A stretch of DNA of 64,000 nt, from contig OX359201.1 of the NCBI GenBank assembly GCA_947172415.1, positions 5,382,501 to 5,446,500 on the forward strand, written 5' to 3'. A program made the translations under genes and the position numbers. This DNA comes from Chondrosia reniformis. Taxonomy: Eukaryota > Porifera > Demospongiae > Chondrillida > Chondrillidae. Position 1 is the stretch's first letter. Every line of letters begins with the position of its first letter. The notes under the pieces were generated by a model. The model saw nothing but the letters and a program-made list of their open reading frames with translations, was not told where the DNA came from and did no database searches. This document shows positions 56,801 through 64,000 of the stretch, in pieces.

Positions 56801-59800
56801 TCCGATGCAGCCAATGGGGCTTGTTGTAGTCTGACAGATATGGGATGGATTCCAGTGCTTGTACATAAAGGCCCACAAAGGCGACAGCCACAATCAATGC
56901 AAACACAAATGTTAAAAATTTGGCAACATTAAGCTGCCATTTTTCTGGGGCTATCAAGCAGAGGATCCCAAAACCTAGAGCTATGGCAGAGAAAATCCCA
57001 ACCATTGCATAAGAATTGAGCCCAAATGCAGAGTAAACGCCAGACGCCACTATAAGGATAATTGTGGCTGGTGACACTACAGTAGTAAATATGATAATTA
57101 GTTGATAGAGGATGAAGAGGTAATTAACACTGTTGTTGAATAAAGTGATTTCTTTGGCACTGGATACCACCTCAATCAAATTGGCAAATGTCGAAGGAAT
57201 CCATCGACGTCGCTGATTGTAAAATTCATTAAAGGTATCGGGACAGTATGTGCTATTCTCGGAGACTGCGGCATACTCCAACTTCCAACCTGCCTTTATT
57301 AGCAGGGTACACAACCATCTGTCCTCCCCCATGTCCTTGGTGAGGAACTCGCTGGCCGTCGATACATTGGACTGGTAGATTGGAAGAATCTCTTTGAGTG
57401 CCTCAACTCTAAAGACACTGAAACATCCAGGACTGCAGAGCACACAACCTAATACATGTTCAGCAGACTTTTGGAACCAATGACCAAATGCATATTCAAA
57501 TACTTGATAACCAATAATCGGGCCGCTTCCAAGGGGATGGGTGCGGGCACACACGGCACCCACCATGTCATCCCGAACTAGGAAATCCAACAGAGCTGCA
57601 ACTGATTCAGTTGTAAAGTCAATATCAGCGTCAGTGGTAAGAATAAATGTGTTGTGCGGATCAAACTTCCTTGAAACACTTCTTTCGCTTTCCTTTATCT
57701 TAAAATTGATAATGTAATTCATGTACATGACTTGACTCCATCGCTTTTTATTCTTTATTTTTGAGTTGTCCTTCAAATGAATTGTGAATGGGAGAACATT
57801 CTCGATTTTCCAATACAATTGCATGCCGTAAGGTGTAATGACCTTTTTTCCAGTAGCCACTTTAACTTTGATAGTTTCCTCTAGGACGCTGCACAGTTGG
57901 AGGGCATATTCATTTAACTGGGAAGCGTTTAATGCGCTGTCAAAGAATATATGAGACTCAAAATGGGGGGCACCAGCTTCCTCGCTGTCTCCTTCATTGT
58001 CATTATCTAAAAAGCGTCCCTTCTGTGCTTTTATGGCGTAAGCAATGCGATAGATGGAGGTGAGCATTTGTCTCATTTCGTGTTCTCTCTCGTGAAACAT
58101 GGTGGAACAGATGAAGACAGTACTCCCAATAGAGCTAGCTGCTACATTATTTAGGGTGTGTAGTACAACTTTCCGAACCCACTTAACTGTTCTTCTGTTT
58201 AAGAGAAGAAACGAATCCAAAAACAAGCCATCATAGTAGGGAGAAAAGAAGAGAGTTATTTCTCTACTCACAGGTACCCGAGGTCCCTTCCAAATGAATG
58301 ACCCTAATGCAAGTATTTGGCTAATCCACAACACAAATAGAATGGAGGAGAGGTATACATTTTCCACATCACTGCTGACCATATATGGTAGAGACATGTA
58401 CTCTTTGTAAAAGGGGAAAATGTCAACTTTATAAATAGTGCTCAGCCAGTACCACCCAAAGGCAGCAGGAGTTGATAGAAGCAGAGGAATAGTGAAAGCA
58501 AAGGCTTGAAAGGTTGACCAAAGGGCAAGTAAGGCAAAGACGTATGCTCCTAAACCTCCAAAAATTTGACAGAGAAATATGCCAACTTCGTCAATATGCC
58601 ATTCTGTGAACCCAACACTCAAATTTACTTCATAATCCAACCCTTCATGTATAAATAAGTAGGAAAAGAATGGTAGACAAATAAGTCTTACTGCAGCATA
58701 GATGAACCCTGTATAGGCAGAAATAGTACACTTTAAAGAACTGCAGTGAAATAATGATTATCTAAGTCTATAAAATATACATATTTATACATACATAATA
58801 AGTATTAATGGTCACCAAGTATACAATTCCCTCTGTTCTACATATACATACACATATGTTACAGTATGTATGTATGTATGTATAGATTGTCACATATCCC
58901 AAATTTAATGAAAGCAGGGTTTGGTTTTCAAGAAGCAGAGACGAACATTAAAGCTTTCAAATTATAATAGAATTGGTTTAATGCAGCCTCGCAGGTCTCA
59001 CTGTCAATGTAATATACTTTATAACTTTTTCAAAGGTATTTAAATTGTACGTGCACATGTCTTACAAAAACATGAGAGGTAATTGCCTCCCATATCACAT
59101 TAAGCCTGTACCTCTAGTCCTTGAGGTTGACTGGTATATCAGTGGATGTATATACAGGCACATATATGTATGTACTGTATATAAAGTTTGTATTACATTA
59201 TGTAGGTAACAATGTTAGATGTATTTGTAACTACAGTAAGTGTTACATTAAATTTTAAGTATATATAGTTACCTCCTCTTCGTGTTGCATAATCCTCACC
59301 CCCTGCATACTTTCTGTGAGAGGAATCTCTGGAGTTTTGCGGTAACTGACTCTTCTCCTTCAATTTTTTAGAGTTGCAAATGAACATCTGTACCCGAGGA
59401 GACCAAATGAATGAAAGGGTTAGGAGACAGGCAATAATGCTGGCCAGAGAGGGAATTCCCCCCTGCATTTTAAGCCCCAAGTATAAAGCCACTCCAGCAA
59501 GACTTAACAGCTGTAATAAAGTAGCCAGGAAACTTGTGATGCCGTTATCCAGGATGGTGGAGCTGATGACTTTAAATCTCCTCCATTTAGTACTCTGGCT
59601 GTCAAGGATGCCACTATTATCACTCTCCACTACATCATGACCAATACGACTGTAGCCATTCCTCGCTCTCTCTTTTGAGCAACATCCTTGAATTGCTTTC
59701 AAAGTGTCACAAAATGCAGAAAAGGCAAAGATGCCTGAGGCAAACAAAATGCCAGCCCCTGGGTTCACCTGTGTTATTACTAGGAAGGTGAAAGAACTCA

Positions 59801-60697
59801 GAGTAGCAGATTCCACAACACTCAAGGAAATACCCTAGGAAGATGGAGAGTTATAATAAGATTCATGGGTCAGGTGAGATATATAACGGATAAAAGGTTC
59901 AATTATTGCATACTTAACAATATTCATGAGACATATAGCTATGAATACTATTAGAGATAGTATTGTAACAACAGAATCAGACAGTCTGATATACACCCAA
60001 ATGTATGGTAAAACTGTCATATACATAAGCACTATTGTCATAGCACGTACATTGCTATGTGGTAACTTGGTAATTCAGTACTGAGTAGAAGGTCTGTCAT
60101 ATTTTCTAAGCAGAATTCCTTTTCTTAGAAATAGCTAGGACAATGACTTAATTAATGGAAGAAGTTGAGAGTGGATAGTAATACTCTAAAGTGTCCGTAA
60201 CCTCATCAACTCTCTGATAATCGAACAACATCTACCATTTCGTAACTTACTATCAATAATGAAAACCAGGTCGGCCAGGGGAAGGCTTCTTTCGTCTTGC
60301 CGCACAAGGCAAACAGTAGCGTCTTTAAAACTGTAACGACTTGGGGAAACCACAGAACAATGACCAACTGTACAAAGGCCACAGATCGTGAACGCAACAG
60401 TTCACTCCCTGTTGAGGTGCTGTTATGATTTAAATGACAAGCAATACCGACAAAGGCCGTTTTACTGAGTACAGCACACGTGAACAAACCCCCACTGATG
60501 AACACAATCACCGCCACTGTCACTATGCGAAGCGACAGAGTAGATTCCAAGTCCTTTCCGGCTTGTTGTTGCGAAGTAGATTCCCTATTCAAATTAATAA
60601 GCCTGTGGTGGTTCTCAGGTAGGTCAGCCAGGCTCCTAGGAGCGGAACTACTGGGGCTAGCAAGCGTCATCTCTATGTCCACAGATTCATCATTCAT
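53828..60697 (-). CDS. Animal-type chitin synthase with tandem SAM domains
   Basis: Polymerises UDP-GlcNAc to chitin and extrudes it through the plasma membrane. Exons on the minus strand: 60697-60251, 59834-59273, 58708-56294, 56047-55983, 55756-55688, 55505-55407, 55342-55195, 54700-54647, 54324-53828; sum 4356 nt, 1451 aa. N-terminal cytosolic tail, then many membrane segments (VAVIVFISGGLFTCAV, FVQLVIVLWFPQVV). GT2 core in the large exon: TTDADIDF (donor and metal site), SPGCFSVFR, GEDRWLCTLL (EDRxL), NQRRRWIPST (QRRRW), then a five-helix block and SWGTR. After an acidic segment (DDKDNDVEDDDEDFDEDD) come two SAM domains, about residues 1155-1215 (YVKLFEKHGYTRLEFINGLT, KDLQEIGIKKRGFQLRLFKE) and 1221-1285 (VKEFLEHLHLSEYKELFEEE, LTEKDLRGMGITKRAHLRQL), and a last pair of membrane helices. 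Confidence 0.93.
54780..54936. mobile_element. MITE-like element, copy 5
   Basis: aagggtgattctgtgtgctg and catatttgattcacccctga are inverted at gggtgattc/gattcaccc; interior gccatatttcaaaatttgg matches the element at 45336. In a chitin synthase intron. Confidence 0.45.
55535..55680. repeat. 20-bp minisatellite in a chitin synthase intron
   Basis: Seven units of tgtgcttgtatgttggaaag, with gag insertions in some. Confidence 0.9.
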
Positions 60698-60904
60698 ATC
60701 TATGATACTCCGTAGCGGATAAACTACAGCTCGCTAAGGGAGAGTTGCTTCTGAGAAGTAGAGTACGATAAATAAATAATGGTCCTTGAATGGCTTCTGG
60801 CTAATATATACCCAGAAAAACTACCTAACTGTATGACCTGTTTCCGGGGTTTGGGGTTCTGGGCCGTGGCCGAAGCGTACACATTCACCCACGTGTTCAA
60901 CAAA
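60698..60904. promoter_or_regulatory. Bidirectional promoter chitin synthase / eIF3G
   Basis: 207 bases between divergent starts. GC-richer block ccggggtttggggttctggg at about 60844-60863. Confidence 0.5.
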
Positions 60905-63397
60905 ATGCCCGTCACAGAGGAGACTCAAGAGTAAGTTAATATTATAACTATAGACATTTTCAGTCTGTAGAACATGTATTGTGAGTTACATACTGTGCTG
61001 TCTATGTTCAATGACGTAGGAAGCAGCCCATTAGCTGGGCTGATCGTATGGAGGAGGATGAGGCGAAGAACATAACACCCGGTGAGTTGAGCTTGAGTTA
61101 TAAATGCTTTTCCCTATTATTTCATGAGTGCTGAATAAAATACTCGTCAATTCATGATAGTTGTTAAATTTGGTAAATTATTAGGACTTATAACACATGT
61201 CTTTGAACAATTCATTTCAAATAATCATGCAATACGTTTCACCCTTCTTGGTATACAAACATTAGCTAACAATGGACTTAAATACTGTATGGGATGGTGA
61301 TTGGTTGTTGAGAAATTGAAAAACATAATTGATAAAATTGTAAAAAAACAACCAATGGAATGTATACAATACTGTATATGTATACAGTATTGTTAGGTAA
61401 TGCCAAATAAGGAGTCCCATGTTGAATGGATAGGGTCCTTGGTCCAGGTTGTAGGTCCTTTCTTGTTAGATGTGCAGGCTTTCCTTGATCCTCCTCAGCT
61501 TCAGCATTGGTTCCCTGTCCAGACGGTTTGCACCCTTCCAATTGGTGGTGTGTCCCATTATCTCCATGTGGACAGTGTTGGCATTGTTCTTGTCCCTCTT
61601 CTGTACTGCTCTTTGGTGTTCTGTGATCCTCACACTTAGGGGTCTTCCTGTTTCTCCAATGTAGACCTCCCTACAGTCTTTACATGGGATCCTATAGATG
61701 ACACCTTTGTTCCTGTACCTGTGTACATTCTTCTTTGGATGGGATATTATCTCTCTCAGAGTGGCACTGTGTCTAAACACAGGGAATAATCCGTGTTTGA
61801 GGCAGATTTTCCCCAGTCTTTCTGTGGTTCCTTTGATGTATGGGAGGCTTATGATCTTCTTGTTGGTAGTTCTGGGTGGTGGTGTTGGGTCCTCAGTCAC
61901 GTGTGGTGCTGGTCGTTTCTTTGGGTACAGGGCTCTTTTAATTATTCTCTCTGGTTATCCATTCCTTTTGAAGGCTTCTTCCAGATGTTGCATTTCATAT
62001 TCCAGTTGATCTGTATCACACACACGTTGTGCTCTCACCCGCAGACAGCTGATGACTCCTGACTTGGTGGTGGGAGCTATAGTTGATGTACCTGTCTGTG
62101 TGTGTCTTCTTTCTGTAGACCATTGTTGTCAGTTTTCCTCCTTCTTTCTTTATGAGGACATCCAGGAAGGCTAGTGAGTGTTCCTCTTCCATTTCTCTCG
62201 TGAACTTGATGGAAGGTCTCTGGTTGTTGAGGTGTTGGTGGAAGTTCTCCAGTGCTTCTTCTCCTTCATTCCAGATGACAAAAGTGTCATACACATACCT
62301 AGCCAAGTGTGTGGCTTGACTGATGCCGTTGATAGGGCTTCTTCTTCAAAGTGTTCCATGTAGAAGTTAGCGATCACGGGGGGGAGAGTGGGTTTCCCAT
62401 GGCTGCTCCCTCCCTTTGTTCATAGAACTGGTCTTTCCATTGAAAGTATGTTGTTATTAGACATCTAAGAAGAGGTTCCTTGATTCTGTTGGTGGAGAGG
62501 GTTGTTCTGCATTAAATATTCTCAATCTTGTGTTGGATGATCTCTAATGACTCCTGAATTGGTACCCTGGTGAATAATTTAAGTCCATTGTCAGCTAATT
62601 TTTGTATACCTGACGAAGCCCAAGAAGGGTGAAACGTTGTATTGATTATTTAAAGTAAATTGTTCAAAGATGTGTGTTAAAAGTCCTAATAATTTACCAA
62701 ATTTAACAACATGTCTAATAATTTCCACTCTATTGTAATTCATGATAGCTTGACATTCTAAACTTGAATATCTGATCTGGGTCTTAAAGGGCTCTATTTT
62801 TCATTGATACCTATACTTGGAATGTGAATATTAATTTTCCATTTCAGATAACTTACCAGAGCCTGTGGAAACTATTGAGGGAGATGTTAAGAAAATTTTA
62901 AAATATGAGGTCCTTGAAGGCAAAGTTGTAAAGGTACCATATCTCTGTTATATCCTATCTCATTGACTGTGTTAAGTCATTAAATAAACATGGAGACGAG
63001 ATAGTGGTCTGGCTATGTGAGACTCTAGCTATGGCAACATGGACTGTGATGTCCTTGTATACTGTCCACATAATGTATCTGAATAATTAATTAAATAAAT
63101 AGATAATAAATATTACGATATATAGCCTGTATTAACTGTGACCATTTTAAGTTAAACAGTAATTAAAATTGAATACATAATATAATTCAGTGATTTTAAT
63201 GTGTTATTACATGTTTACTGTTTCCTTTGAAGATAACACAAAGGTTTAAGATTGAAAGACGTTCTGTTCCAAAAGGAGTTGCAATGAGAAGACAATGGAA
63301 GAAGTTTGGGGATGCAGTGGGGGACAAGCCTGGCCCCAATACTGCCACCACTCTTGTTGGAGAAGAAGTGTTCCTTCAGCTGACAGACAACAAGGAG
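60905..63397 (+). CDS. EIF3G: Translation initiation factor eIF3 subunit G, 3' partial
   Basis: Subunit of the eIF3 complex that helps 40S scanning and reinitiation. Exons 60905-60930, 61020-61081, 62848-62933, 63233-63397 read MPVTEETQE, KQPISWADRMEEDEAKNIT, PEPVETIEGDVKKILKYEVL and ITQRFKIERRSVPKGVAMRR, WKKFGDAVGDKPGPNTATTL, the eIF3G N-terminal domain that binds eIF3I. The zinc knuckle and C-terminal RRM are not in the window, so the gene continues beyond 64000. The ATG at 60905 has a good context (aaaATGCC) and fits family length; an in-frame upstream ATG at 60780 would add about 42 residues. A retroelement sits in the second intron. Confidence 0.9.
61466..61900 (-). pseudogene. GIY-YIG endonuclease part of the Penelope-like element
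   Basis: Open to a stop at 61466; GVIYRIPC, YIGETGRPLSVRITEH and the downstream NTVHMEIMGHTTNW match the retroelement-specific nuclease with its spacing. Intact as a domain but part of a truncated, frame-broken polyprotein. Confidence 0.85.
62610..62636 (+). ncRNA. Hammerhead-like core in the Penelope-like element terminal repeat
   Basis: CTGACGA, an extra A, a 4-bp stem GCCC/GGGT with AAGAA loop, then GAAACG. Position 7 of the hammerhead core is free, so CTGACGA fits CUGANGA. Penelope-like elements are known to carry hammerheads in their terminal repeats. The left inverted copy lacks the 11 bases TGACGAAGCCC and so has lost the core. Confidence 0.55.
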
Positions 63398-64000
63398 GTA
63401 CCTGACAGTGAATGTCCTGTTTGCTGTAGTCTAGCTGTTAGCCCTTACTGCAATCACTAGTCCCTACTTCACCTTGGTAAAGAGATGTATGGGGTAACAA
63501 CTACTGTCAGTTTCACACCTCGTAAGATCACTACACCTAATGAGGACATACAGATGATTGTGTTAAGGTGAAGGTATAATTAGGTCATTGGTGCTGCCTT
63601 GTGTAGTAGACAAAATGGGTGTTGCATGGCTCCGTGGACTGCAGTATGAACCAGAGAGCATGCAAGGAACATTGTTTTCACTAAATGTCCTCTGAATGAT
63701 TGGACAAGATAATTGCCAGTGTGAAATGGAATGGGAATGATTTCATTGGTCAGTTTGAGATGTAAAATTGGCAAGACCACAGCACTCTCATGCGGGGGCG
63801 TAATTACCAGGCTAGCCTATGAAAAACTAACATCCCATATCAGATTAGATGACTTCCTCTTCAGGAATGGGCTGGGTTAATGGAAATTCACCACTACTTG
63901 AATACTAATTTGTTTGTAAATATAATTTGATTTCTAAGAATTGCAACTATAGCTTAGTACATAGACATATTAACAAGTTAAACCAACTGTAGTGAATTCC
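63398..64000. other. eIF3G intron (start), no further exon recognised
   Basis: After the donor at 63398 (GTACCT) no sequence resembling the zinc knuckle or RRM is seen. The frame reads on to a stop at 63460 if unspliced, which would give a protein lacking the RNA-binding half. Confidence 0.45.

Larger units (their letters stand above)
61161..62736 (-). mobile_element. Penelope-like retroelement, GIY-YIG type, decayed
   Basis: Flanked by a perfect 12-bp direct repeat AATTCATGATAG (61149-61160 and 62737-62748), the target duplication. The minus strand encodes a reverse transcriptase fragment (IANFYMEHFEEEAL, YVYDTFVIWNEGEEALENFH, AFLDVLIKKEGGKL, YRKKTHTDRYINYSSHH) and then a GIY-YIG nuclease (GVIYRIPCKDCREVYIGETG). 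This domain pair is diagnostic of Penelope-like elements. The 5' part is missing, the frame is broken near 62310 and the YVDD catalytic box reads YVYD, so it is inactive. Both ends carry inverted copies of about 120 bases (61161-61287 against 62562-62712). Confidence 0.88.

Noticed and set aside
61698-62062. Plus-strand ORFs with Cys/Leu-rich sequence
   Set aside because: Antisense of the GIY-YIG and reverse transcriptase remnants of the Penelope-like element.

Overview
The window is eukaryotic, AT-rich and very compact: genes with many short GT-AG introns, adjacent promoters only 105-210 bp apart and 3' ends about 30 bp apart. The gene set (chitin synthase with SAM domains, ficolin-like fibrinogen domain protein, CEP350, EDEM3, eIF3G, TFIIB) is animal. 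Intron style, compactness and the chitin synthase suggest a sponge, probably a demosponge such as Amphimedon; this assignment is inference, not a database result. Exon borders below were read by hand from splice sites and reading phase. For seven genes (CEP350, EDEM3, SRD5A3, SPOUT1, TFIIB, chitin synthase and the aromatic-rich gene) the summed exons give whole codons.

Layout. 135-7584 (+): 3' part of PLAA, the ubiquitin-binding Cdc48/p97 cofactor. 8684-11370 (+): an unrecognised secreted protein with an Ig-like start, pentapeptide-like repeats and an extreme Phe/Tyr content. 13643-30445 (-): an 18-exon CEP350-like centrosomal gene, with a secreted fibrinogen-domain gene (19490-20413, +) nested in one intron. 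30446-34657: mostly unassigned. 34658-42454 (-): EDEM3 (ER-associated degradation mannosidase), divergent from SRD5A3 (42560-43744, +; dolichol synthesis), which converges on SPOUT1 (43776-47249, -), itself divergent from TFIIB (47375-50554, +). 50700-51890: degenerate tandem repeats of about 175 bp. 52037-53626 (-): single-exon SLF2/FAM178-like candidate. 53828-60697 (-): chitin synthase with two SAM domains, divergent from eIF3G (60905 to beyond the window, +).

Functionally this is mostly housekeeping: protein quality control and glycosylation (PLAA, EDEM3, SRD5A3), gene expression (TFIIB, eIF3G, SPOUT1) and centrosome function (CEP350). The extracellular genes (chitin synthase, fibrinogen-domain protein, aromatic-rich protein) are the lineage-specific part.

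Mobile DNA: a decayed Penelope-like retroelement with a GIY-YIG endonuclease and intact 12-bp target duplications in an eIF3G intron; a tRNA-derived SINE pair; a dispersed family with about eleven copies; short inverted-repeat elements, several carrying hammerhead-ribozyme-like cores; CAGGG-ended MITEs; and intronic minisatellites, the largest a purine-only array of 19-bp units in EDEM3. The most novel object is the aromatic-rich secreted protein at 8684-11370.
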